From Demequina flava (GTDB lineage: Bacteria; Actinomycetota; Actinomycetes; Actinomycetales; Demequinaceae): a stretch of DNA of 64,000 bases. Below the pieces are notes generated by a model. The model saw only the letters and a program-made list of their open reading frames with translations, was not told where the DNA came from and made no database searches. Of this stretch, positions 53,442 through 62,775 are shown piece by piece. Within the stretch, counting starts at the first letter, position 1, and every line of letters begins with the position of its first letter. A program made the translations under genes and the position numbers. The stretch is taken from NCBI RefSeq assembly GCF_000975035.1, contig NZ_BBRA01000001.1, positions 620,001 to 684,000 on the forward strand, given 5' to 3'.

Positions 53442-54284
53442 TTAGAGCACGTGTCGGGCACTAGGCCATAACGCACAGAGGTCGATACTCGGAAATCGCT
53501 GCTGCACTTTATGGCAGGTCAGGCGATGGTACTCAGCTATTTCCTGTGCCAAATCTCCCGGAACGTGCCGCTTAGACCCCGTAGTGACATTTGGAATGTA
53601 GGCAAAGTCCGGCTCAATATAGTCAACCACAAGGAACTCACACACTCTGCCAACGGCTTCCTTCGAAAACAGTCGCTCATAGAACTCGTAGTGCAGGTCG
53701 CTGTCTGGAAATGCCTGTTCGAGATTGGCGATAGTTTGGTCGTACCGTCCGCGGGCAGCGGTGCCAGGATGGGTGTACAAGTCGCGCAATGCCTGTTCCG
53801 GCGGAACAGTGAAGCGCTCTGGGTCTCGACGGTGCTCCATTCTCACCTGCGAGTACGCCCGCTCGACTGGGTCCCGCATCAAGAAGACGGCACGCGCACG
53901 GATACCGCGTCGTTTAAACGCAGTCCGAATCTTCGCATACCTGTCCGCCGACAGTAGCGCGTAGGCTGGGGTGACGTCCGCCGCAAGTCTGAACTCCGGC
54001 CCCGAGCAGAGCAATGTATCGAAGTATCCGTAATAGTGCTTGGGATGTAGCACCATGGAAGCTCGCAGTAAGTGCTTCGCCTGCGATGACTTTTGGAGCT
54101 TCGCGTTCGCGGAATTTTCTGCAGAGAGCCGGAATACTTTCTTGCGGCTCCATTCTTGGGTCGCGGCATCGCTACTATCGAAGACGTGGTACTCCTTAAA
54201 GAGACGATGCACGAATTGCGGTGACCTCCTCAGATAGTCATAGAGCCACGTAGTTGCAGCCTTCTGGGCACCCACGCCCAGCAT
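53442..54284 (-). CDS. Carbohydrate-type sulfotransferase (paralogue B)
   Basis: A 280-residue paralogue of the preceding gene, in the opposite orientation. Shared blocks include LRRSPQFVHRLFKEYHVFD, ADVTPAYALL, FLMRDPVERAYSQVRM and the identical tail WPSARHVL. The phosphosulfate loop reads GAQKAATTW, with Ala where the paralogue has Gly. The ATG at 54284 sits almost on this loop and has no ribosome binding site; GGAGAGG lies further upstream before an ATT codon in frame, so the true start may be non-canonical. Confidence 0.82.
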   Translation of the reverse strand: MLGVGAQKAATTWLYDYLRRSPQFVHRLFKEYHVFDSSDAATQEWSRKKVFRLSAENSANAKLQKSSQAKHLLRASMVLHPKHYYGYFDTLLCSGPEFRLAADVTPAYALLSADRYAKIRTAFKRRGIRARAVFLMRDPVERAYSQVRMEHRRDPERFTVPPEQALRDLYTHPGTAARGRYDQTIANLEQAFPDSDLHYEFYERLFSKEAVGRVCEFLVVDYIEPDFAYIPNVTTGSKRHVPGDLAQEIAEYHRLTCHKVQQRFPSIDLCALWPSARHVL

Positions 54285-54573
54285 GAACGTAGGATTCGCG
54301 CTGGAAATTGTCGCTGTGGCCTCTCCTCAACGACATGACGCCATGAATTCATGGGTGTTGACCTTACCCCATCAGTATTTCACGCGTGCCCAACTTTGCA
54401 GCGCCCTGCGAGCACCCCAAGCCCCTAGGCACGGGCGACAACGGACCATACGCGCCTCGGACTCTGCTTACCTAGAGGTGACGAAGATCACGCAGGCAGC
54501 CCCGGTCCCAGACTCCACGCAAGCGTTAGCGGCATGATCTCGCGATCAAAAGGGGGCGTCGAGAGAATAGGTA
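54285..54573. other. Intergenic stretch without a recognisable gene
   Basis: An 84-codon frame on the plus strand (54283-54537) has no ribosome binding site or domain and is not accepted. The stretch should hold the promoter of sulfotransferase B and the 3' end of the upstream GT32-like transcript; no clear hairpin was seen. Confidence 0.5.
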
Positions 54574-56151
54574 CTAAGGATCACTGCAAGGGCCCTTTGA
54601 GCCACGGTTCTCCTGGGCCGCATCGGCATGACGCCACAAGCCCGGGTCTTGTCGTAGAAGTGCCCCGATCGTGGTTTCGGGCGAAAATACATGAGATGGA
54701 AGCTTATATGTCAGTTTATTGAGTGGATTGCGCTCAAGGATTTCCCGGCACAGTTCCGCGTCGTACTGCAACGGCAGTTGCAAAGCAAGCTCGTGGGCAC
54801 CCTCTGAGGGGACTGTGGGATAGGTTGCCCAAACCTGCGCCAGACCACTGTCAACTTGCGTCAGGAATTCAACGATAGTGTGGAAGAAGTGATACTCCGG
54901 GTATTCATCGTTGTCAACGCACCACAAAGAAAGGGCTGCCTGGAGCCGTTGTAGCAGGACATTTCCTGGTTCACCTGCACCGATGCACCAGTTACTTGGA
55001 CGATGGTCGCCACCATGAACTGAAGTAAAGCGAGGCATGAACGCAACGTCGCCTTGAATGCACGACGCGATAAGCTTCCCAAACCCTTCGCCAACTAGCA
55101 CCGTGGGATCCATCCAGATCCCGCCGTACCGGGTAAGCAATGCAAGTCGCACGTAAACCGCATAGTTGGGGTAACTATTGTCTCGGAGACGTTGCACGTG
55201 TGTAGGGATGTCAACCCATGCTGGCACGGTCTCTGAGTCAAGTTCGAGGACGGGGAATGACCCGGACTGTAGAGCGGGCTGTCGCGCGAGCAACTTGACG
55301 ATGGCAGGCGCACGCTCTATGCCTTGGCCCCAATGGATGAAAATCGTGCCAGGGTCTAAGCGCCCCTCCGTGGTGGGGAAAGAGTCCGCAATCGAACAGA
55401 TGGTGTCGTGATGACGTTTCAGCCATTCCACCGTACGGCGGCGTTGCCAGTAGTTTCGCGGGCTGTACTCCAGCAAATCCTTGGGTCCGCCCAGGTCGCC
55501 TGAAAGGCGCTCACGCGCCACATCTCTCTTGCGCGCTTGCCCAACCTTTCCAGCACGAGCCAAGAGCCCTGCCAAGGCTTCGAGGGACCGAACGTCGGTA
55601 GACTCTTGTCCCCCCTTAGCGCGCTCGATCGCCTGTAGCAACCCGCGCGCATCGGACCTCGAGCTGCGACGGTCGCGCAGCACCCGGGACGCCAAGTGCC
55701 ATAGCGTCGGCCCCTCCCACTGAGTCCCCATCACCGCAGCAAGATCGTCAGCTCGCAGTTGATCGGCGCCCTTCCCTACGATCTGGATGGAACACGCCGC
55801 TGTGCTCCCGAGAGCGGCAGAGAAGCCGGCACAAACTCTACGATGAAAGTCGCCGTCCGGAGCCCCCGACGAAACCTCAACGGCCGAGAGAACCGCTGCC
55901 AAGTAGCCCTCGCCAGGTTGTGCGCCTTGATCCACCAGGTGCCAAGTCGTCTCGACTACGCCGTCTGTACGCTGCTGGTGTGAGGCGTGAACTGCCTCGT
56001 TTCCGGAGAATAGTGCGAGTTTACGCGTCACGCGTCCCTGATAGACACGAAACTGAGACCAGAGGACTTCCCCCCGCCCCAGCGAGCATTCCGGTCTGTA
56101 AGCGGAGCCATGCGCCCTGCGCATGGTCTGGGACGGTACCGTGGCTCTCAA
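54574..56151 (-). CDS. Capsular polysaccharide synthesis glycosyltransferase (GT32-like), 3' part of an apparently split gene
   Basis: A 525-residue frame. The C-terminal half (about 255-500) is a Caps_synth/GT32-like transferase with TIFIHWGQGIERAP, PNYAVYVRLALLTRYGGIWMDPTVL (DxD-like acidic site in the last block) and a WCIGAGEPG region. The N-terminal quarter looks like the continuation of a beta-domain that begins in the overlapping upstream frame (56021-56623). A run of six G at 56075-56070 (minus strand) lies just where the reading would need to switch. No upstream ribosome binding site is obvious for the formal start. Confidence 0.78.
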   Translation of the reverse strand: MRATVPSQTMRRAHGSAYRPECSLGRGEVLWSQFRVYQGRVTRKLALFSGNEAVHASHQQRTDGVVETTWHLVDQGAQPGEGYLAAVLSAVEVSSGAPDGDFHRRVCAGFSAALGSTAACSIQIVGKGADQLRADDLAAVMGTQWEGPTLWHLASRVLRDRRSSRSDARGLLQAIERAKGGQESTDVRSLEALAGLLARAGKVGQARKRDVARERLSGDLGGPKDLLEYSPRNYWQRRRTVEWLKRHHDTICSIADSFPTTEGRLDPGTIFIHWGQGIERAPAIVKLLARQPALQSGSFPVLELDSETVPAWVDIPTHVQRLRDNSYPNYAVYVRLALLTRYGGIWMDPTVLVGEGFGKLIASCIQGDVAFMPRFTSVHGGDHRPSNWCIGAGEPGNVLLQRLQAALSLWCVDNDEYPEYHFFHTIVEFLTQVDSGLAQVWATYPTVPSEGAHELALQLPLQYDAELCREILERNPLNKLTYKLPSHVFSPETTIGALLRQDPGLWRHADAAQENRGSKGPCSDP

Positions 56152-56623
56152 CCCACCACTTCCCGGTAAGGTTCGGGCCGCTCGTTCCAGTCGCGACGGA
56201 TCGTTGAATCCCCGCTTCGGTCGCTATGTCCAGAGCAACTGAAAGCGCATCGGCGCGGGCCACCAAACGGGACACCAACGGTGTGTCAAGCGCGAACTCA
56301 GCAAACACAGAAAACTGTGTTCCCGGAACGAGTCCGAAACTAAAACGATCCAAAGAAGCGCGCCCGCCGCCTGGGAATATTGAGCAGTCCCCACGATCCT
56401 CGCGGACAGATCTTTGGGAAAGGTAGCACTGACGACCGTCGCTTGAACTTCGGCGACGCTCGACCATCACGCCCGGCGGTACGTAGACTTCGCGGTCCGT
56501 TGGGTCTAGTCGAGAAGTAGTCTCCACTGTCGAGAAGTCGACGAACTGGTAGCGGGGTGCCGCTATCGCACGCAAATATTCCCGAGCTCCGAGGCTCGAG
56601 TTCGGGAGAGCGCCGTCGCGCAC
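56021..56623 (-). CDS. 5' part of the split GT32-like gene (beta-domain)
   Basis: A 200-codon frame from a GTG at 56623, seven bases after the mdh stop. It reads as a plausible beta-rich protein up to about LRLQTGMLAGAGG and then degenerates to a stop at 56021. The following frame (54574-56151) picks up sensible sequence at EVLWSQFRVYQGRV. I think the two are one gene of about 680 codons interrupted by a frameshift. Function of the domain is unknown; it may bind glycan. The start is uncertain because a hairpin overlaps the first codons. Confidence 0.5.
   Translation of the reverse strand: MRDGALPNSSLGAREYLRAIAAPRYQFVDFSTVETTSRLDPTDREVYVPPGVMVERRRSSSDGRQCYLSQRSVREDRGDCSIFPGGGRASLDRFSFGLVPGTQFSVFAEFALDTPLVSRLVARADALSVALDIATEAGIQRSVATGTSGPNLTGKWWVESHGTVPDHAQGAWLRLQTGMLAGAGGSPLVSVSCLSGTRDA
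56581..56606 (-). terminator. Possible terminator after mdh
   Basis: On the minus strand CCCGAACTC and GAGCTCGGG pair with one mismatch around an eight-base loop, followed by AATATTTG, 25 bases after the mdh stop. It overlaps the first codons proposed for the next gene. Confidence 0.5.
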
Positions 56624-56630
56624 TCGCGCC

Positions 56631-57641
<1,011 letters not shown>

Positions 57642-57669
57642 TTATAGAGCGAAACTACTGAAAAGTAAG

Positions 57670-57701
57670 CGGGCCCGCAGACCGGTTGGCCTGCGGGCCC
57701 G
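57670..57701 (-). terminator. Rho-independent terminator of icd
   Basis: CGGGCCCGCAG (57670-57680) and CTGCGGGCCCG (57691-57701) form a perfect 11-bp stem with a 10-base loop; on the minus strand it is followed by the T-rich CTTACTTTTC. It starts six bases after the icd stop. Confidence 0.85.
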
Positions 57702-57706
57702 AAGAG

Positions 57707-58924
57707 TTATGCCAGGCGGGTCGAGAGGTTCTCGTCGAGCGTGGCGAGGAACGCCTCGGTGGTCTGCCATTCCTGGTCAGGGCCCACGAGGAGTGCGAGG
57801 TCCTTGGTCATCTTGCCGGACTCGACCGACTTGATGATGACGTCCTCGAGGGTCTCGGCGAAGCCGGTGACCTCGGGGGTGCCGTCGAGCTTGCCGCGGT
57901 GCTTGAGGCCGCCGGTCCACGCGAAGATCGAGGCGATCGGGTTCGTGGACGTCGGCTTGCCCTGCTGGTGCTGACGGAAGTGGCGCGTCACGGTGCCGTG
58001 AGCGGCCTCTGCCTCGACGGTCTTGCCGTCCGGGGTCATCAGCACGGAGGTCATGAGGCCCAGCGAACCGAAGCCCTGCGCCACCGTGTCGGACTGGACG
58101 TCGCCGTCGTAGTTCTTGCAGGCCCAGACGTAGCCGCCCTCCCACTTCATGGCGGAGGCCACCATGTCGTCGATGAGGCGGTGTTCGTAGGTGAGACCGC
58201 GGGCCTCAAACTCGGCCTTGAACTCGCGGTCGAAGACGTCCTGGAAGATGTCCTTGAACGCGCCGTCGTACTGCTTGAGGATCGTGTTCTTGGTGGACAT
58301 GTACACGGGGTAGTTGCGCAGCAGTCCGTAGGAGAAGGACGCGCGAGCGAAGTCCTCAATGGACTTGTTGAAGTTGTACATACCCATGACGACGCCGCCG
58401 TCCTCGGGCATCTTCACAACTTCGTGCTCGATGGGCGCGGAGCCGTCCTGCGGCGTGTACGTGATGGTCACGGTGCCGGGGCCGGGAACCTTGAAGTTGG
58501 TCGACTTGTACTGGTCGCCATGAGCGTGACGGCCAATGATGATCGGCTTGGTCCAGCCGGGCACCAGGCGCGGGATGTTCGAGATGATGATGGGCTCGCG
58601 GAAGACCACGCCGCCAAGGATGTTGCGGATGGTGCCGTTAGGGCTCACCCACATCTTCTTGAGGCCGAACTCCTCGACGCGCGCCTCGTCGGGCGTAATC
58701 GTCGCGCACTTCACGCCAACGTTGTGCTTCTTGATGGCGTTGGCAGCATCGATCGTGATCTGGTCGTCGGTCGCGTCGCGCGACTCCACACCCAGGTCGT
58801 AGTACTCGAGGTCGATGTCCAAGTAGGGGTGGATCAGGCGTTCCTTGATGAACTGCCAGATGATCCGCGTCATCTCATCGCCGTCGAGTTCGACGACCTT
58901 GCCTTCGACCTTGATCTTCGCCAT
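57707..58924 (-). CDS. icd: NADP-dependent isocitrate dehydrogenase (eukaryote-like type)
   Basis: A 405-residue enzyme oxidising isocitrate to 2-oxoglutarate. The sequence [45 protein letters not shown] and [12 protein letters not shown] belongs to the homodimeric eukaryote-like subfamily. The ATG at 58924 is the family start; a frame extension to 59152 is not coding. Its transcript ends at the hairpin just downstream. Confidence 0.97.
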   Translation of the reverse strand: MAKIKVEGKVVELDGDEMTRIIWQFIKERLIHPYLDIDLEYYDLGVESRDATDDQITIDAANAIKKHNVGVKCATITPDEARVEEFGLKKMWVSPNGTIRNILGGVVFREPIIISNIPRLVPGWTKPIIIGRHAHGDQYKSTNFKVPGPGTVTITYTPQDGSAPIEHEVVKMPEDGGVVMGMYNFNKSIEDFARASFSYGLLRNYPVYMSTKNTILKQYDGAFKDIFQDVFDREFKAEFEARGLTYEHRLIDDMVASAMKWEGGYVWACKNYDGDVQSDTVAQGFGSLGLMTSVLMTPDGKTVEAEAAHGTVTRHFRQHQQGKPTSTNPIASIFAWTGGLKHRGKLDGTPEVTGFAETLEDVIIKSVESGKMTKDLALLVGPDQEWQTTEAFLATLDENLSTRLA

Positions 58925-59050
58925 TGAGTGTGCCTCATCACGTTTATAGGGACAATTACGACGAACCCAGGCTAGTCCACTCGGGCATGCAAGGGGAACG
59001 CGCCCGGGCCTGCACGCCGCGCACCAGGCCATTCCGATTAGCATGGCGCC

Positions 59051-60133
59051 ATGGCGAGCGTCCGGAATGCGAAGATCGAGTTGCTTCGCATCCTCGCGAT
59101 GGTCGGCATCGTCGCTCATCACTACGTCGTCCACGGCGGTGTCCTCACCCAAACCGAGTCCGCCAACACCGCCATCTTCCTGAGCGCCTTCGGGAGCTTG
59201 GGCAAGTGGGGCGTGGACGTCTTTGTCCTCGTGGGTGCTTGGTTCATGGTGCAGCGTCCAGCACGGGGGAAGGCCCTATCGCGCATCTACAGCGAGGTGC
59301 TGCCGGTTTCGTGGCTGATCGCCGCACTCCTCGCCGTGACCGGAGCAGTTGCGCTGTCGACCGCCGACGTTCGTGAAGCGCTCCTTCCTGTCATCTTCAG
59401 CGAGTACTGGTTCGTCACCGCCTATGTCCTCATGGTGTTGATCGCGCCCTACCTGGCCATCGTGCTTGAGGCTCTCAGCAAGCAACAGCTCGCGCGCCTG
59501 CTCATCGTCGGCCTCGTGATGTGGAGCCTCCTCACGTTGGTCCCCCGGGTCGCCCTCGGGCTATCGGACTTCGCATGGTTCGCGTTTCTGTTTCTGCTGG
59601 CGGGGTACCTCAGGCTTCACGGGTTGCCTGGAACGGGCCGATGGTGGGGTTGGGCGACGCTCATCGCCACCGGTGCGCTCGTGCTTGCCCCTGCAGCAAT
59701 GGCGGCGTGGAGTTCGGCGTCCGGGTCCCCCGGCGACTCCGCGCGCTGGCTAAAGGAGGTCGCCTCGCAGACCTCTCCCCTGACCGTCGCCGCCGCGGTG
59801 GCCATCCTGATGTGGGCGACCAAGAGCGCACCATGGCGGTCGCGGGCGATCGTCTACGCAGCATCGGCCTCCTTCGGGGTCTACCTGATTCACGACAACC
59901 CGCTGGTTCGCCGCGTGCTGTGGCCGGACGTCGTCGACACCCCATCAGCGGCAGGACAGTCCTGGCTACCTCTCCACGCAATTGGCTGGACCCTCGCTGT
60001 CTACATCGCGTGCTCGATCGCGATCTTTGCGCTCCAGCCTGTCCTCCTGCGCCCTATGCACCGTCTGACAGAGTCCATTCGCCGCGGCGTCGAACAACGG
60101 CTCGACCGGGCCAACAGCGGCCCACAACCTTAA
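59051..60133 (+). CDS. Acyltransferase 3 family membrane protein
   Basis: A 360-residue polytopic membrane protein with the signature [18 protein letters not shown] near the start and about ten helices, ending in a basic tail. This subgroup (OafA/WecH-like) O-acylates surface polysaccharides or other extracytoplasmic acceptors. It is on the plus strand between icd and the aquaporin gene. The acceptor is unknown; the polymer cluster 3 kb away is one candidate. Confidence 0.85.
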   Translation: MASVRNAKIELLRILAMVGIVAHHYVVHGGVLTQTESANTAIFLSAFGSLGKWGVDVFVLVGAWFMVQRPARGKALSRIYSEVLPVSWLIAALLAVTGAVALSTADVREALLPVIFSEYWFVTAYVLMVLIAPYLAIVLEALSKQQLARLLIVGLVMWSLLTLVPRVALGLSDFAWFAFLFLLAGYLRLHGLPGTGRWWGWATLIATGALVLAPAAMAAWSSASGSPGDSARWLKEVASQTSPLTVAAAVAILMWATKSAPWRSRAIVYAASASFGVYLIHDNPLVRRVLWPDVVDTPSAAGQSWLPLHAIGWTLAVYIACSIAIFALQPVLLRPMHRLTESIRRGVEQRLDRANSGPQP

Positions 60134-60241
60134 GAAACTTCGCGCACCCGCCGCGTCATGCGGCATGGACCAAGAGTTCGTGCCACGATGCCTCGTAGAG
60201 TGCCGAACAGCACCGCCATCTCGACCGAAGGGCGCAACGCC

Positions 60242-61129
60242 ATGACTGAACCCACACACACTCCCGCCTCAGAGCCAGACCCCGACGTCCACGGCACGCT
60301 CGTAGACGAGGACCTCGATAACGACGAGTGGGTCGACGACCCCGCCGGCCCCAACCTCCTGCCCCGCATGGCGGCGGAACTTGTCGGCACCTTCATCCTC
60401 GTGTTCATGGGTGTCGGCACCGCACTGTTCTTCGCGACGGGCAACAACGGCACGCTAACGGTGGCCTTCGGCTTCGCGCTCGGTGTGATCATCGCTGCGG
60501 TCATCTTCGGCGGAGTCTCCGGCGCGCACCTGAACCCCGCCGTGACGCTTGGCGCATGGGCCGCGGGCCGTTTCCCCGGCCGCGACGTCGCTCCGTACAT
60601 CCTGGCCCAGGTCATCGGCGCCACCGCTGCAGGCGGCGTGCTCTTCGGCGTCTCGCAGTCGCACCCGCAGATCTCCGGCGGCGAGGGCGGCACTCGCACG
60701 TACATCTCCGGCGGTGCGAACGGCTTTGGGGAGCACTCCCCCACCGGATTCGACTGGGCGGCCGGCCTGATCATCGAGATCATCATCGCCGCGCTTCTGG
60801 TTGCAGTCGTTCTCGCCGTGACTTCCGCACGCGCCACGCACTTCACCGGTGCAGCCCCGATCATCATCGGCCTCACTGTCGGCTTCCTTGTCCTCATCGC
60901 CGTGCCGTTCACCAACGGTGCGCTGAACCCCGCGCGCGCCACCGGCATCGCGCTGTGGTCGGACACCTGGGCGCTCCAGCAGCTGTGGCTGTTCTGGCTC
61001 GCACCTCTCGTGGGCGCGCTGATCAGTGGACTGCTGTTCCGCATGGTCGGCCCGGTCGAGGACCTCATTTCGGCTGAGCGCATCGAGGAGACTGTGGTCA
61101 TCGACGAGACGGTCATCGTCGAACGCTAA
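60242..61129 (+). CDS. Aquaporin (MIP family)
   Basis: A 295-residue channel with both NPA boxes, SGAHLNPAVTLG and TNGALNPARATG, the Arg of the selectivity filter following the second box, and six helices. An acidic N-terminal extension (about 1-40) and an acidic C-terminal tail are unusual additions. A water rather than glycerol channel is likely, since the residue after the second NPA is followed by no Asp, but this is not certain. The ATG at 60242 is preferred to a frame start at 60158. Confidence 0.92.
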   Translation: MTEPTHTPASEPDPDVHGTLVDEDLDNDEWVDDPAGPNLLPRMAAELVGTFILVFMGVGTALFFATGNNGTLTVAFGFALGVIIAAVIFGGVSGAHLNPAVTLGAWAAGRFPGRDVAPYILAQVIGATAAGGVLFGVSQSHPQISGGEGGTRTYISGGANGFGEHSPTGFDWAAGLIIEIIIAALLVAVVLAVTSARATHFTGAAPIIIGLTVGFLVLIAVPFTNGALNPARATGIALWSDTWALQQLWLFWLAPLVGALISGLLFRMVGPVEDLISAERIEETVVIDETVIVER

Positions 61130-61139
61130 CCCCGACGTC

Positions 61140-61185
61140 AACAAAGGGGGCTTGGTATCGCACTGGATACCAAGCCCCCTTTGTT
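61140..61185. terminator. Bidirectional terminator with a perfect 20-bp stem
   Basis: Bases 61140-61159 pair without mismatch with 61166-61185 around a six-base loop. The stem begins AACAAAGGGGGC and ends GCCCCCTTTGTT. It sits 11 bases after the aquaporin stop and 41 before the convergent AhpD-like gene end, so it serves both. Confidence 0.92.
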
Positions 61186-61225
61186 GTCCCCGTAAGACGG
61201 AAGAGCTAGCTGCGGTGGGTTCGCG

Positions 61226-61792
61226 TCACACTGGTGTGACGATCGTTCCCTCCCACGCAAACTTCTCGTTCGCCGGGTCGATCGGCGTCTGCGCCAGGTG
61301 GTTCGTGTAGTTCGACATCACCTTCTGCGCGATGCCGAGCACGACCTCGAGGACCTGCTGCTGGGTGTAACCGGCCGCGAGGAACTCTTGCACGGTAGCG
61401 TCGTCGACCTCGCCGCGTTCGCGCACCATCGCGAGCGTGAATGTCCGTAGCGCTTCAAGGCGCTCGGTCGGGAGAGCTGTTCCATCGCGAAGCGCATCGG
61501 TGATCTCATCGTCCACCTTCATGCTCTTGGCAATCGCGGTGTGTGCCGGGACGCAATAGTGGCACGAGTGCTCCACGTTAATGGTCTGCCAGACGACGGT
61601 GAGTTCATCGGCGTCGAAGCTTGTGTCGAGAAACAGTTGGTGGAGTTTCTTGTACCCCTCCAGAAGCCCGGGCGCCTCGGCCATCGTGGCGTGAAGACCC
61701 GGGATCCTTCCAAACTGCGCCTTCGACTCCGCCAGGAACGGGGCGCTCTTTTCGGGGGCTGTGCTTTCATCATGCATCGTGAATTCAGTCAT
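61226..61792 (-). CDS. Carboxymuconolactone decarboxylase / AhpD-like protein
   Basis: A 188-residue protein with the redox motif EHSCHYCVPAHTA, the CxxC and nearby His of the AhpD/CMD family, here near residue 75. Such proteins reduce peroxides or act with peroxidases. It lies 43 bases after the SDR gene on the same strand and is probably co-transcribed, under the divergent TetR regulator. Confidence 0.85.
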   Translation of the reverse strand: MTEFTMHDESTAPEKSAPFLAESKAQFGRIPGLHATMAEAPGLLEGYKKLHQLFLDTSFDADELTVVWQTINVEHSCHYCVPAHTAIAKSMKVDDEITDALRDGTALPTERLEALRTFTLAMVRERGEVDDATVQEFLAAGYTQQQVLEVVLGIAQKVMSNYTNHLAQTPIDPANEKFAWEGTIVTPV

Positions 61793-61835
61793 GGTGTCCT
61801 CCTAAGACGGGTCTGAGGGGTGTCAGTTCAACGAA

Positions 61836-62636
61836 CTAGATGCTCCGGTGGTCCCTGACGGCCGCTTCCAGGTCGTCGAGGCCGCCAACGATGGCTGCGT
61901 CAACCTCGAGCGGGTCGGTTGCATTCCGCCGATGCGTGTCGTGCGCTTCGGGAGCAGTGGCACTGATCTCGTGGTGGTCTTGAGCCAAGCCGGCGAGAAT
62001 ATCGGCCACGACTGCGCTCACGGGCCGCCGTGCCCAGTCTGCGTTCTGGCTCGTCATCATGGCGGTGTCAGTGGCGCCCGGGTATGCGGTGGCGACGTGC
62101 ACGCCTGTGCCGTGGAGTTCGCGGCGGAGCGCCTCGCCGAAGGCGGCGAGGCCAGACTTGGTCGCGGCGTAGACCGCATAGAACGGCATTGCGACGAGCG
62201 CGATCTCGCTAGAGATGTTGAGGACGAGGCTTCCGGAGTCGTCGGCTGAGGCGCGCACCGTGGGCAACAGCGCGCGGGTCAACTGCACCGGCGCGGTGAG
62301 GTTGAGGTCAATCATGGCCTGCACGTCCGCCGCCGAGGACTCCTCGAGCCGGCCCGCGCGCACGTTGCCCGCATTGTTAACTAAGAGATCCAGGCTGTCC
62401 CACCGCTCGACGGCTTCGAGCACCGCGTCAATCGCCTCGAGCCGGCTCAGGTCCTGCACCAAGACGTCAGCGGTTCCGCCCGCGGCTTCAACCTTCGTCG
62501 CGGTTTCGTTCAGGGTTTCTTCAGTTCGGCCAACGAGTAGCAGGTGTCCGCCGCGTGAGCCGAACTCGACCGCGAGCGCTTGTCCGATACCTTGCCCGGC
62601 CCCGGTAATCACGCCGTTTCGGTTGCTGAGATCCAT
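61836..62636 (-). CDS. Short-chain dehydrogenase/reductase
   Basis: A 266-residue classical SDR. It has the nucleotide-binding TGAGQGIGQAL, NNAGN, the catalytic Ser region NISSEIALVAM and the YxxxK pair in YAVYAATKSG. It reduces or oxidises an unknown carbonyl/alcohol with NAD(P). It is the first gene of a two-gene unit with the AhpD-like protein and diverges from the TetR gene. Confidence 0.9.
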   Translation of the reverse strand: MDLSNRNGVITGAGQGIGQALAVEFGSRGGHLLLVGRTEETLNETATKVEAAGGTADVLVQDLSRLEAIDAVLEAVERWDSLDLLVNNAGNVRAGRLEESSAADVQAMIDLNLTAPVQLTRALLPTVRASADDSGSLVLNISSEIALVAMPFYAVYAATKSGLAAFGEALRRELHGTGVHVATAYPGATDTAMMTSQNADWARRPVSAVVADILAGLAQDHHEISATAPEAHDTHRRNATDPLEVDAAIVGGLDDLEAAVRDHRSI

Positions 62637-62697
62637 GCTGATTGTTCCCTTCGTCGGTGGGCCCGGGGGCGCCCGGGAGAACTCAAAACAAGTTCTG

Positions 62698-62742
62698 TAC
62701 CGAACGGTAACATAGTCGATTTTGCTTTGCTAACGACCGGTA
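62698..62742. promoter_or_regulatory. Paired TetR operators between the SDR and TetR genes
   Basis: TACCGAACGGTA (62698-62709) is a perfect 5-2-5 inverted repeat, and TAACGACCGGTA (62731-62742) is the same palindrome with one mismatch. Their centres are 33 bp apart, three helical turns, as expected for cooperative binding of the TetR product to the divergent promoter region. Confidence 0.75.
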
Positions 62743-62775
62743 CCAAAAGCCCCTGTCTCGGGCTACAGTGGACAG

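Noticed and set aside
54283-54537. 84-codon plus-strand frame in an intergenic region
   Set aside because: No ribosome binding site, no domain, overlaps the start of sulfotransferase B.
57686-58927. 413-codon plus-strand frame opposite icd
   Set aside because: Antisense to isocitrate dehydrogenase; Val/Leu/Gly/Asp-rich with no domain.
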